Shown piece by piece: positions 18,619-26,888 of a stretch of 64,000 nucleotides of DNA (position 1 is the stretch's first letter; each line of letters starts with the position of its first letter). Below the pieces are notes generated by a model that saw only the letters and a program-made list of their open reading frames with translations, ran no database searches and was not told the origin of the DNA. Made by a program: the position numbers and the translations under genes. This DNA is from Pseudomonas sp. ICMP 561. Lineage in GTDB: Bacteria > Pseudomonadota > Gammaproteobacteria > Pseudomonadales > Pseudomonadaceae. Location of the stretch: positions 293,627 to 357,626 of the forward strand of contig NZ_LKBT01000045.1 of the NCBI RefSeq assembly GCF_002699985.1, read 5' to 3'.

Positions 18619-18918
18619 TCAAAGTAGCTCGTCCTTCAGCAGCTGCTTGATCAGTCGTTCCGTCTCATACATTTCGGCAAGAAATTCCTGATCATGATGA
18701 CTGGTGGTTTCCAGGTAGCCCCGCGTGCAGTTCAAGAGCCCCTTCAAGCTCGCCTCCAGGTTTTGTTTTGAGCCGGTCCCGATTAGCGCCAGACTAGCCT
18801 CGTACCGCTTCAAGTAATCAGCTACGACGACTTCATCAGACGCGCTGCATTTGTCTCGAAGTGCAGCAATCGTTTTTTCGATTTGCTGGTTCACACTCCG
18901 CAAGCTGTCTGAAATCAC
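18619..18918 (-). CDS. Hypothetical helical protein, island gene (99 residues)
   Basis: The frame starts at GTG 18918 with a GGGAG stretch upstream. The product is almost entirely charged alpha-helix (VNQQIEKTIAALRDKCSASD ... YETERLIKQLLKDELL) with two cysteines and no membrane segment. No family is recognised. It shares strand and style with the preceding 119-residue gene, 148 bases away. Confidence 0.6.
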   Translation of the reverse strand: MISDSLRSVNQQIEKTIAALRDKCSASDEVVVADYLKRYEASLALIGTGSKQNLEASLKGLLNCTRGYLETTSHHDQEFLAEMYETERLIKQLLKDELL

Positions 18919-19032
18919 CTTTTACTCCCGTTGCTATTCACCGAGCGGTGCCTGGATTTTATAGAGACAGATGAACGACAGGTTTTGGTCGGGAGCCCTC
19001 GTCGCTCGACCGGCGGTTTGTGGCTGATTTCT

Positions 19033-19072
19033 TCCTCTCACGAGAGGCAGAAATCGGCTAAGTGCAGCCATC
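19033..19072 (+). repeat. Island-specific dispersed repeat, copy 1
   Basis: The core is GAGAGGCAGAAATCGGCTAA followed by GTGCAGCC. Copies recur at about 21.65 and 28.29 kb, always outside genes and in the same orientation. Confidence 0.55.
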
Positions 19073-19137
19073 GGGATCTAGTGATTGAGGTGAGTGAAAC
19101 GGTCATGCTCAGATGAACATAAACGCTCCACTACACC

Positions 19138-19497
19138 TCAGCACCCTAATACACACAGTTGGCCAAGCTGGCCAAGGTTCTTGGTCTGCTCAGGTGTGTA
19201 ATGCTCAACGACCCGAACCGTGTCGGACAATTGAATACAAGGGTAGTGTTCCCGCATCCCCTCGAGCATAACCATCGGCGGCCACGTGGCCTCCATGCCG
19301 CAGAACGCGGCCGCCTCGTTCAAAGGCATGTACGTGCAACGGGTGACCCACACGACAGTCGTTTGACCAGGTTTTCCTTCGCACTCATAACGCAGATAGC
19401 CAGGAACTATGTGCGATTCGCCGAAGCGGATCGTTGACCTCTTGTTTCCATTTAGCAAATCAGGGAAAAGTCGAGAGACCACCATTAATGTTTGCAT
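19138..19497 (-). CDS. ASCH-domain protein
   Basis: The start is ATG 19497 with AAGGAG seven bases upstream; an in-frame ATG seven codons earlier is weaker. Residues 5-95 match the ASCH fold: LFPDLLNGNKRSTIRFGE (the GxKxxTIR signature) and a TTVVWVTRCTYMPLNEA strand. ASCH domains relate to the PUA fold and bind nucleic acid. Some cleave acetylated cytidine (YqfB), but those catalytic residues were not identified here. The product has 119 residues, normal for a stand-alone ASCH protein. Confidence 0.72.
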   Translation of the reverse strand: MQTLMVVSRLFPDLLNGNKRSTIRFGESHIVPGYLRYECEGKPGQTTVVWVTRCTYMPLNEAAAFCGMEATWPPMVMLEGMREHYPCIQLSDTVRVVEHYTPEQTKNLGQLGQLCVLGC

Positions 19498-19547
19498 GCT
19501 TGACTCCTTCATAAGCACATCAAGCGGTGCCGGGCGCGGAGGCAGAT

Positions 19548-19841
19548 TTAAAAAAGCTTCTCTACCAAAACTGTAGTCGCGTAGATAGCCATATCTCCAA
19601 AATCACCCTCAAGGAATAAAACGTTCTCAACGATGTTTATCCCTTCAAGCTCTCCAAGCCCCCTTGAATCCTTAATATCAAGAGCGCCAAGCCTGATGGT
19701 GAGCTCAGTACCGTCGGCGTTCCATGCCATCAGCTTGTACTTGCTCTCGTCGTCCGCACTAACAACCATCTCAAAATATCGATGGGCCTGATCCACTGTG
19801 ATCGACAAGACGTTGCTTTGCTCGAGCGCTTGAACATCCAT
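19548..19841 (-). CDS. Hypothetical beta-rich protein (97 residues)
   Basis: The frame 19841-19548 is open from an ATG without a strong ribosome site. The product is acidic, with alternating strand-like segments (HRYFEMVVSADDESKYKLMA ... TELTIRLGALDIKD) and a hydrophobic end. No signal peptide or known motif is seen. It lies 50 bases upstream of the ASCH gene on the same strand, so the two may be co-transcribed. Confidence 0.6.
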   Translation of the reverse strand: MDVQALEQSNVLSITVDQAHRYFEMVVSADDESKYKLMAWNADGTELTIRLGALDIKDSRGLGELEGINIVENVLFLEGDFGDMAIYATTVLVEKLF

Positions 19842-20270
19842 GGCGAGGCTACTTTTGCTTAAAGCCGCATCCTACTACGGCAGATGCTTGCCTTGGAATA
19901 TTCTCGCCCTGGTCTTCGGCTCGAATGAATGCGGTTGAGATAGCAGTAGATATTGTGCCTAGACTTAGGTGTTCACCTTGGATAAAGCGCCTCATGGGCA
20001 ACCCCACGATAAAATCCTCACCCATCACAGCAAGGGATCACGGAGTCGGTTCAACATACGCTGGGGCAGTCTTACTACGATGCGGCTCGTGACCGGAGGT
20101 TGGTGGCTGAACAGAAATTGGCAATCTATCTACTGTGCCTGATAGCCAAACTCTTAAGACAATTACAGCGGTCGAGCGGAGTATAAATAATTCTGGGGCT
20201 GATCAATTTAACTTGCAAAATACGGATCCGAGACCTAAAGGTACCCGATCTACTCGTTAGGAGATGTGCC
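19842..20270. other. Gene-free stretch in the accessory island
   Basis: This 429-base stretch between divergent genes has no credible reading frame and no REP palindrome. Base composition drifts toward AT from about 20130 onward. Confidence 0.5.
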
Positions 20271-20855
20271 ATGCAATATTATGTTCTTCGACATGAAGGG
20301 ACAGCCGACAGCCTCGTCGATGCGGATGTTGAGTTCGTCCCTAGGCTTCCAGAGTACTATCAGGTGGGCAAGAAGTTTTTTTTGGCCGAAACCAGGGTTA
20401 ACCTGAAGTTAGATAAGCGTGTGAAAAAGCTAAATGCGGATTTCTTTCTTGCAACTTGCGGTGCTTTTTTCGTGTCGGAGCCATTGAAAGAAATACTGAG
20501 CAGCCATAAGGTTGACCTGGATTTTCTCATGGTAAATTCCAGCTATTTCAATGGAAGCGCAACGGAAAATAGATATTTCCTGGCTCATGCTGAAAACAAG
20601 TTGATCTGTTTTGATTATCTCAATTCCGAGTACTCAGGAAAACCCATGATTTTAGACAGGATTGCCAACGGCGAGCTGTCCACGGATTATCAGGTCAGGG
20701 GTATCAAAAAATTATGCATCAATGAACAAGAAGTCAAAGGGTTGGACTTTTTCTTTGTTGATAAAATTATATGGGTTGACCCTCTCATCTCCGAGACGGT
20801 TGTAAATGCTGCAAGGGACAGTGGAATTAGACTGAATGTGGAGAAGATTTGTTAG
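20271..20855 (+). CDS. Imm11/Imm43-like immunity protein candidate
   Basis: This 194-residue protein starts at an ATG behind AGGAGATG. Its layout fits the DUF1629 (Imm11)/Imm43 immunity group: an N-terminal YYVLRH strand, a central 'VSEPLKEILSSHKVDLDFL' helix-strand, 'RYFLAHAENKLICFDYLNSEY' in the middle, and a C-terminal VDPLISETVVNAARDSGIRL helix. Such proteins neutralise polymorphic toxins delivered by contact or type VI systems. No toxin gene adjoins it. Its base composition is clearly more AT-rich than its surroundings, a sign of transfer. Family call is moderate; the exact subfamily is not settled. Confidence 0.65.
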   Translation: MQYYVLRHEGTADSLVDADVEFVPRLPEYYQVGKKFFLAETRVNLKLDKRVKKLNADFFLATCGAFFVSEPLKEILSSHKVDLDFLMVNSSYFNGSATENRYFLAHAENKLICFDYLNSEYSGKPMILDRIANGELSTDYQVRGIKKLCINEQEVKGLDFFFVDKIIWVDPLISETVVNAARDSGIRLNVEKIC

Positions 20856-21138
20856 AGCGATATTCTGCTGTGAAATCTTTATCACTCCGGCTCTTGTAAT
20901 AAATGATTGGTGCCGTGGCTGCCAGCATTGAGTCAGCAACTTGTCGTCAGCCTATATCTGGCGCGATCAGGAGTAAAGCTATGACCCGGGGGGCAATTTG
21001 ATCGAAAAACACATCACGTTTTCTGCCTGAAGCGGCTGGTAGAGAACTGCCAAAAGCGCCCTGTCGCGATCAGAAACGTTTGACGACAACACGTCCCTCT
21101 CGCACTCTGCTTTACCCCTTTCGTTCACCAGGCTCCCC

Positions 21139-21609
21139 ATGACACTCCCGACCGTAGTGCCGCTCGACTTCTGGCCACAGCCCAGTACATCGCCCGAACC
21201 CGTGGTGTTCGCCACGGACACACAGCTATGTTTGCGGTACTGCGCCGATGGGGAGGAAATAGTTTTGATCCATTTTCCCCTGGTAAAAAAAATCCAGTTT
21301 GGCTGGCCAAACGATGAGGCTTTGGGCGGCCATCCACTGATTGGACTTGGACTCAAGCAATACCAGATTCATCGGGTAGATAATTCGCCCTGGCTGGCAG
21401 AGCTTGAGCAGAGAAACGCCATTCATCCGCGACACGATAAGCAACTGTTTGTAGAACATGCCATCCATTATGTCTTTACGTTTCAGGACTCAACTTTGGA
21501 ATGCATCGTAACTGAGGAGCCGTTCTGGCATCCAAAAGTACAAGTCTTTACCTCGGAGCAGGAGGCAAGGGATGGCTGGCGCAAACTGATCAATGAAGTG
21601 GGCACATGA
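21139..21609 (+). CDS. Conserved protein of unknown function with GWPNDEALxGHPL motif
   Basis: This 156-residue protein carries the block FGWPNDEALGGHPL (about residues 54-67), then an NxxHPRH element and HYVFTFQDSTLECI. I recognise this combination as a widespread family without assigned function, found in accessory regions of many bacteria. Conserved His, Asp and Glu residues could form a metal or catalytic site, but nothing can be claimed. There is no signal peptide. It sits alone in the island. Confidence 0.7.
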   Translation: MTLPTVVPLDFWPQPSTSPEPVVFATDTQLCLRYCADGEEIVLIHFPLVKKIQFGWPNDEALGGHPLIGLGLKQYQIHRVDNSPWLAELEQRNAIHPRHDKQLFVEHAIHYVFTFQDSTLECIVTEEPFWHPKVQVFTSEQEARDGWRKLINEVGT

Positions 21610-21650
21610 AAACAATTGCCAGTAGCGGATGACAGCTCTGAATCGGAAGT

Positions 21651-21693
21651 GGTCTTACGTGAGAGGCAGAGATCGGCCAGACGAAGCCGTCCA
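21651..21693 (+). repeat. Island-specific dispersed repeat, copy 2
   Basis: The core GTGAGAGGCAGAGATCGGCC is followed by AGACGAAGCC, matching the copies at 19.03 and 28.29 kb. Confidence 0.5.
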
Positions 21694-21854
21694 GGACCAT
21701 TGGGTCCCGCGCAGAAGATTCGTCGAGCGTGGGTCGGGGCGCAAGAGCTCGCGCGTCAGGCCAAACAGATCACCTCGCTCGAATCCAACGGCATTACGGT
21801 GCACCGGTACTTTGTGTTCGCTCAAACACACCCCGTTATCCACGCGTTCATGCA

Positions 21855-22334
21855 TCAGAGCCTGATGCGCTTCAGCTCGGTAATTGCCAGATAAACCGTC
21901 GGACCATCAGACGAAGAAGGTGCCCGGTAGCAACCCACTGCATCCAGGTGTTGAACCGCAAAGGCAGCAAGCTCCCAAGCCATGGCTTCGTCCTCGACAG
22001 GAAACGCCTCTTCGTTGCCAAACAGTTGAAAACCCGTAATGGCTTCCAGCTCCTTGAGCGGCAACGCCCGATCGCGAAGGGCGTCAGGCACGGTTGGATT
22101 ACTCCAAGCCCATTTCCAGCTTGAGTGCTTTGGTACAAAGGAGCCGATATTGATAATCAGCGCTTCGGCGACCTTCCTGTCCTGCTCATCGAAAAAACTG
22201 AGAGAGGCGGTGTCCTGATCAAGCCACCAGCGCGCCATGCCACCCAACCCATACTGTTGCTGTAATGCTTCCTGCTTGCTCATCAACCCGGCCATGGCCG
22301 TTTCAAGCAGCACGTCAAAAGTGTCTTCCGACAT
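21855..22334 (-). CDS. DUF6882-like protein
   Basis: ATG 22334 is chosen because AAGGAAG lies six bases before it; an ATG six codons upstream (22352) and a longer frame to 22481 are alternatives. The 159-residue product has MARWWLDQDTASLSFFD, SWKWAWSNPTVPDALRDRAL and a C-terminal PTVYLAITELKRI strand. This is the pattern of the DUF6882 family, which is common in bacterial accessory regions. The family has no established biochemistry. It is probably an immunity-like or ligand-binding protein by company it keeps. Confidence 0.72.
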   Translation of the reverse strand: MSEDTFDVLLETAMAGLMSKQEALQQQYGLGGMARWWLDQDTASLSFFDEQDRKVAEALIINIGSFVPKHSSWKWAWSNPTVPDALRDRALPLKELEAITGFQLFGNEEAFPVEDEAMAWELAAFAVQHLDAVGCYRAPSSSDGPTVYLAITELKRIRL

Positions 22335-22577
22335 CAATTCTTCCTTGTTCATTACGGCCCGTGCGCGCCTTTGAGCCCGGACATCCATACGTGATATTTG
22401 AGCGATTTCTGCCTTATTGCATCGTCTGCTTTCGGGCCTATAGGCATAACCTACGGATATCGACCATTTGCTGCCTGTCACTGAAAGGCTACCCGTAAGG
22501 CAAGGCGAGTGCCGAGCGACTCATTGCGCGGATAAACCAGCGTTCAGTTGAGTCGCACGCTCCTCCAGAGTAAGCAG

Positions 22578-23018
22578 TCAGTAAAGGCCTGTGGCGCTAT
22601 CAGGATCGAATACCGGGACCTGGTGCACGCTGACCATGTTGTAGTTGAGCATGAAGCCGACGCCGCCCTCGGACTCCATCACTTCAGCCACCCAGCCAAT
22701 AGGGTTGATGAACAATGAGTTGTCGTGGTTCAGCACGCCGACCGCCGCAGTGGTCTCATCATAATCCCAAACGACATCGCCCCAGTGCCAGCCCTGCCCT
22801 TCTACGTACTGTTGGCCGAGCAACGCGCCAAGCGCAAATATTTCGCCTTCGGGCAACGTTGTGCCACTCGCTTTGCACTCACGCACCCGCTCCGTAATTG
22901 CCTCAACCACGTCAGCCGGAGCGTGATCCGGAGTAAGATTCAGTAAGCCGAGCCCCTGTTGGATCAACCCTTTGAGCTCCTCTGCCAAATGGGCAGGCAC
23001 CTTGCTGATTTCAGCCAT
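22578..23018 (-). CDS. Hypothetical protein, island gene (146 residues)
   Basis: The start is ATG 23018 with AAGGAA before it; the frame extends 54 bases further without support. The product is acidic, with two helical halves separated by GQQYVEGQGWHWGDVVWDY, then NPIGWVAEVMESEGGVGFML. The Trp-rich middle looks like a structural core. No family is recognised with confidence; it is in keeping with the small immunity-like genes around it. Confidence 0.65.
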   Translation of the reverse strand: MAEISKVPAHLAEELKGLIQQGLGLLNLTPDHAPADVVEAITERVRECKASGTTLPEGEIFALGALLGQQYVEGQGWHWGDVVWDYDETTAAVGVLNHDNSLFINPIGWVAEVMESEGGVGFMLNYNMVSVHQVPVFDPDSATGLY

Positions 23019-23162
23019 TTCTATTCCTTCATTTAAAAAACTGCATCTAGATTCAATAATATAGTGGCACAACGTATTGGGTTTTGACTTGTCAGCTTCA
23101 TTAGCTCATTAACGGAAACTGAGTCATAAACAATACTTCAGCCATGCCCCTCAAGGTGCCTT

Positions 23163-23933
23163 ATGAGTTTGATACCCGAACTGAACAGCGAAGCTCACGT
23201 GCTGGTTTGCGGAGCCAGCCGAGGTATCGGCCTGGCACTCTGCGCGGCTTTGCTGGCTCGCGATGATGTGGCTCAAGTCTGGGCCGTAGCGCGAAAGGCC
23301 AGTACCTCCACAGAGCTGGCAAAGCTTGCAGAGCAATATGGCGACCGTCTGAAACGAGCCGACTGCGACGCGCGCGATGAGCAATCCCTCGAAGCACTCG
23401 TGAGGGAGACGCTTGAAGGATGCGATCATCTGCACCTCGTCATCAGTGCGCTAGGCATTCTTCATCAGGATGGCGCAAAACCAGAAAAGGGTCTGGCACA
23501 ACTAACCCTTGCGAGCATGCAAGCGAGCTTTGCGACCAACACGTTTGCTCCAATCCTGCTGCTTAAACACCTGCTCCCGTTATTGCGCAAACAACCTTCT
23601 ACCTTTGCGGCGCTCTCCGCGAGGGTTGGCTCAATTGGCGATAACCGATTGGGTGGCTGGTACAGCTACAGAGCCAGTAAAGCGGCGCTCAACCAGTTAC
23701 TGCACACGGCCAGTATCGAATTGAAACGTCTGAATCCTGCCTCTACTGTTCTGGCAATACACCCAGGCACGACTGACACGGATCTGTCCAAACCCTTTCA
23801 GGCAAACGTGCCTGATGGTCAACTGTTCGAACCGGCTTTCTCGGCGGATCGTATTATTGAGTTGGTGGGAATACATGGACCGTCCGACAGCGGGACCTTT
23901 TGGGCGTGGAACGACGAACCCATTGTCTGGTGA
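23163..23933 (+). CDS. Short-chain dehydrogenase/reductase
   Basis: The protein has 256 residues with an N-terminal Rossmann motif CGASRGIGLAL (16-26) and the catalytic YSYRASK (Tyr/Lys near residues 166-170). The expected Ser lies in LSARVGSIGDN upstream. The closest look is to C-factor (CsgA)-like reductases of pseudomonads. It is the one clearly metabolic gene in this part of the island. The substrate is unknown; no other pathway gene adjoins. Confidence 0.9.
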   Translation: MSLIPELNSEAHVLVCGASRGIGLALCAALLARDDVAQVWAVARKASTSTELAKLAEQYGDRLKRADCDARDEQSLEALVRETLEGCDHLHLVISALGILHQDGAKPEKGLAQLTLASMQASFATNTFAPILLLKHLLPLLRKQPSTFAALSARVGSIGDNRLGGWYSYRASKAALNQLLHTASIELKRLNPASTVLAIHPGTTDTDLSKPFQANVPDGQLFEPAFSADRIIELVGIHGPSDSGTFWAWNDEPIVW

Positions 23934-23975
23934 TTTATTTCACTGACATCCAAGACTATGGAGATCTATCGACGT

Positions 23976-24704
23976 ATGAATCTGGCCTACGAAGACATCC
24001 GAGAATTTCTTACCAATGGCGTCGTTGTGGGTGATCTTCTTTTACCCACGCACTATGCCAAACCGGATCGTCTTGATGATTTTCAGGCTGGCTTCCGGAC
24101 CCACGGGAATACCGGCGAAAGCCTGGTATCCGACATTGAAGGCGAATGGAATCCCGACTGGTATGTCCTAGCGATGACCGGGCTGGATGACCCGGTTTTT
24201 ATTGCCACGACCGAAGCTCAAAGCGGCTATCCGGTCTATACCGCACCCCACGGAGCAGGCCGGTGGGACGCCATACAGATAGCGCCGAGCATTATGGCTT
24301 TTCGCCGTTTGCTGGAAGCATTGGCAGAAGTGAATGATGACACCCTCGAATTCAATCGCTTGATCATGGCGGAGATTGGCTCTGCGAATCAGTACTGGCG
24401 TGAAGTCATCGATGCGCGTCAGGAAGCAGAGCTTCTGGAGCAATCGACACCTGAAATCAGTGTCTATGATCCGGCTGATTTTGAAAGCGGCGACTTGATC
24501 GTTACTGCCTTTGGTCTCCATAAGCTCAAGGTCGTTCAGCTAGTCAGCAAAGGGAGCAAAGGGAGCAAATTGTCATTGAAAGAAGCACTGGCACTTGCCG
24601 ACGCGCCTGAATTCAAGGCAGGAAGTGGCACCAGACTTCAACTGCGCCAATTGCGTGACCGGCTGGAGGCTTTGGGCGCAACGGTCGAGTTCCGGCCTGA
24701 TTGA
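23976..24704 (+). CDS. SUKH (SMI1/KNR4-like) domain fused to an L7/L12-like C-terminal domain
   Basis: ATG 23976 is chosen; an ATG 18 bases upstream is equally open. Residues 1-130 fit a SUKH immunity domain (FQAGFRTHGNTGESL, WYVLAMTGLDDPVFI, YPVYTAPHGAGRW, IAPSIMAFRRLLEAL). Residues 175-242 look like the C-terminal domain of ribosomal L7/L12: HKLKVVQLV, then LSLKEALALAD, and LRDRLEALGATVEFR. The L7/L12 fold is the part that touches translation GTPases. SUKH proteins commonly neutralise nuclease or other contact toxins. The tail could direct the protein to elongation factors or the ribosome, which is inference. Confidence 0.72.
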   Translation: MNLAYEDIREFLTNGVVVGDLLLPTHYAKPDRLDDFQAGFRTHGNTGESLVSDIEGEWNPDWYVLAMTGLDDPVFIATTEAQSGYPVYTAPHGAGRWDAIQIAPSIMAFRRLLEALAEVNDDTLEFNRLIMAEIGSANQYWREVIDARQEAELLEQSTPEISVYDPADFESGDLIVTAFGLHKLKVVQLVSKGSKGSKLSLKEALALADAPEFKAGSGTRLQLRQLRDRLEALGATVEFRPD

Positions 24705-24838
24705 TAGCTGAGCGCGAAATCAGTTTGTCATTTGGTGCAGATGTAATCGGCCAGAAGTAGCGCATCGGGAAACTCTGCGTTGCCAGGTAAATTGATAACG
24801 AGTGTAATTGCCCCATACCTCTCCTCCGGCCCAATCAT

Positions 24839-25297
24839 ATGCAGCTCAGCGCACTCACCCTTGATCGAGTCAACCGGCCAGGTTCTTCATCGGGCGGGTG
24901 TACCGTCACAGAGCGTAACTACCTGGACTTTCGAATCGACGGATGTTCCGTCCTGAATATCCTCACGAGCACGGACGGTACTCACTCAGATTTCATGACT
25001 CCCTTTGTCAGTGGTTTCCCCCAACAACACCAGACATTCGTCGCCGACCTCCTGTGCCGGGATCTACCTGAAGGAGGGGCTGCCCGAGTGATTATTTACA
25101 TCTGCCCGGAGTGCGGGGACATTGGGTGCGGAGCTTATTCTGTAGAGATTGAAAGGAGCGATATCGGCATTGTCTGGGGTTCATTTGCGTATGAAAACGG
25201 CTATGAATCTCCTCTTCCAATCAGCGATATTGGCCCATTTTTGTTCGATCCAGATGAGTACAAGCGGATCATCATCGAAGCACCGGCACTGTGCTAA
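24839..25297 (+). CDS. Conserved hypothetical protein with CxxCGDxxCG motif
   Basis: This 152-residue protein is read from ATG 24839, which lacks a good ribosome site. Its core CPECGDIGCGAYSVEIER (about residues 89-106) contains three cysteines in a tight cluster that could bind a metal, followed by IVWGSFAYENGY and a GPFLFDPDEYKRII end. I recognise this pattern from a broad family of unnamed bacterial proteins. The next frame begins directly after its stop behind an AAGGAG. Confidence 0.65.
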   Translation: MQLSALTLDRVNRPGSSSGGCTVTERNYLDFRIDGCSVLNILTSTDGTHSDFMTPFVSGFPQQHQTFVADLLCRDLPEGGAARVIIYICPECGDIGCGAYSVEIERSDIGIVWGSFAYENGYESPLPISDIGPFLFDPDEYKRIIIEAPALC

Positions 25298-25307
25298 GGA
25301 GCCTGCA

Positions 25308-25745
25308 CTGGACATCAACAGGCTATTGAAAAAACGACAACTGAACGTACAAGAACAGAATGCAGTCGCTGCCTATAAGATCGCACAGACCGCTAGCGCC
25401 TGGCGGAACAGGAGCATTCCTGCTTGCCTGGCCGAACATGCCGAGAGCCAAGGTGTTGCCTGGTCAGAAACCATCGTCCTGGAACTGGAAATAGATTTTC
25501 CCGGTATGCCGCGCTTGTTTGGACGACTGCTCACTCAAACCGAACATTTCATTGCGTTCGAGATTGACACCGATATCACACACCGAGAACTTCAAGCCGT
25601 TGATCGCTGGGAGGACGTATCTGCTCAGCAGGACTACTCGGTGTCGAAGAAAGGTATCGGGAAAGGCTATGGCGCTATCGCGCTGGAGGTCAGGCGACAA
25701 CTTCTTTCCCTACCGCAAAAACCTGCCTTCAACGCTGCCACTTGA
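25308..25745 (+). CDS. Hypothetical protein, possible CTG start
   Basis: The frame is open from 25149, but that part overlaps the preceding gene out of phase. A TAAGGAG sits across the upstream stop (25295-25301), and the codon at ideal spacing is CTG 25308; TTG 25326 and ATG 25254 are alternatives. From CTG the product has about 145 residues: an N-terminal helix, then a beta-rich part (WSETIVLELEIDFPGMPRLFG, EHFIAFEIDTDI) and a final helix. No family is recognised. Coupling to the CxxCGDxxCG gene suggests a pair. Confidence 0.5.
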   Translation: MDINRLLKKRQLNVQEQNAVAAYKIAQTASAWRNRSIPACLAEHAESQGVAWSETIVLELEIDFPGMPRLFGRLLTQTEHFIAFEIDTDITHRELQAVDRWEDVSAQQDYSVSKKGIGKGYGAIALEVRRQLLSLPQKPAFNAAT

Positions 25746-25850
25746 GATCTTGCCGGAGGAGTTGACCAGAGTGTCCATAAGGTTCGGATTCGGCCAGAAA
25801 CGACCGATAGAATTAGACTACCCCGAATTATTTGCATGCTGATTGAGTGT

Positions 25851-26672
25851 CTAAGGTGCGGCCTGGACACCAACTCCCTTCACCACCCCCAACGCAATAA
25901 TTCTGCCCTCCCGCTCCAGCAAAAAGCGTGAGCCGGTAGCCGCCGAAACCGGCGCGCCAAGTTGCAGCGACATGTCGCCGCTGTCGCCAGGGTTGAGGGT
26001 ATGGGTCGACGACACCAGCCCCTGGCTAACGCGGCCGTTTATCCAGACGGTGACGGGACTGTCTTTTTGCAGTGCCAACGTCCACTTCGACTCTAGCGGC
26101 GTTAGCAGATAGATAAACGTCGCCAGTTGCTGACCGTTGATAAAAGCGAGAGATTCCTCCGGCCGATCAGGGGTGTTTTTGAGTGCAGCAAGAGCGTCGC
26201 TTAACTCATCGCCACCGCGCCACAAGGTCTTGACCGTGAACAGCGCAGCCTGATCGCCGTTCAGGTCATAGGTGCTCAGCACTGCCCGGGCCTCTTGCTC
26301 TTCCATCTTCAGCAATTCACTGTCTTTCACTCGGCCGGTGTTGACGAACAACAAAGATAGGCTGGGCACTCCCGCCTGCCGGGCGATCAGGATATGTTCA
26401 CGGATAATTTGCAGCGGGCCTCGTGTTGCGTCGACCACAATCACCGCATGCTTTGCGCGCTGGGCCAGGGAGGCGATGCTTGAGGCGGAACTGCCCAGTG
26501 GCGCAGTCGCTACGCTGTTCGCGCCGGAACGGCATGGCTGCGTGCATTGTTTCAGCAATAACACGCGGGCGTCGTCACCAAGCACCACGATATCGGGGAA
26601 CGTGTTGCTCCATGTGGGCAGGGAAAACATGAGTAGCATGCAGGCGATGGCCTTACAGACTGTCGACTTCAT
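25851..26672 (-). CDS. Exported EF-Tu-like protein lacking the P-loop
   Basis: ATG 26672 has AGGAA at good spacing; the product is 273 residues. Residues 1-22 form a Sec signal peptide (cleavage near WSN). Residues 75-150 follow the second half of the EF-Tu GTPase domain closely: AVIVVDATRGPLQIIREHILIARQAGVP, then EEQEARAVLSTYDLNGD. Residues 183-268 follow EF-Tu domain III, ending LLEREGRIIALGVVKGV like the REGGRTVGAGVV strand. The P-loop is missing, NKxD is replaced by NTGR, and domain II is absent, so GTP binding is very unlikely. It appears to be a periplasmic pseudo-elongation factor. It may be a decoy or structural scaffold; the function is not known. Confidence 0.75.
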   Translation of the reverse strand: MKSTVCKAIACMLLMFSLPTWSNTFPDIVVLGDDARVLLLKQCTQPCRSGANSVATAPLGSSASSIASLAQRAKHAVIVVDATRGPLQIIREHILIARQAGVPSLSLLFVNTGRVKDSELLKMEEQEARAVLSTYDLNGDQAALFTVKTLWRGGDELSDALAALKNTPDRPEESLAFINGQQLATFIYLLTPLESKWTLALQKDSPVTVWINGRVSQGLVSSTHTLNPGDSGDMSLQLGAPVSAATGSRFLLEREGRIIALGVVKGVGVQAAP

Positions 26673-26888
26673 TGAGTTCCTATTGCGGTCGGTTCTAGCG
26701 ATCACCTGCTTTCTCCTGCCAGTGCGCAAAATTATCCTGGTGCCTGGATGGTGCCAGAAGCAGTCATCCCGGTTGAGCGCTATCCGGAATGACTTTGGCC
26801 TCGACGTCAAACCTGCTCAACAATGCGGCACCGTCAGTGACACCAAGGTTCTGATCAATTGCATTCGCTGGATAATTGGGAGTGTCAT

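Noticed and set aside
21616..21894. A short plus-strand frame after the GWPNDEAL gene
   Set aside because: It runs through the dispersed repeat and into the 3' end of the opposite DUF6882-like gene; arginine-rich, no start signal.
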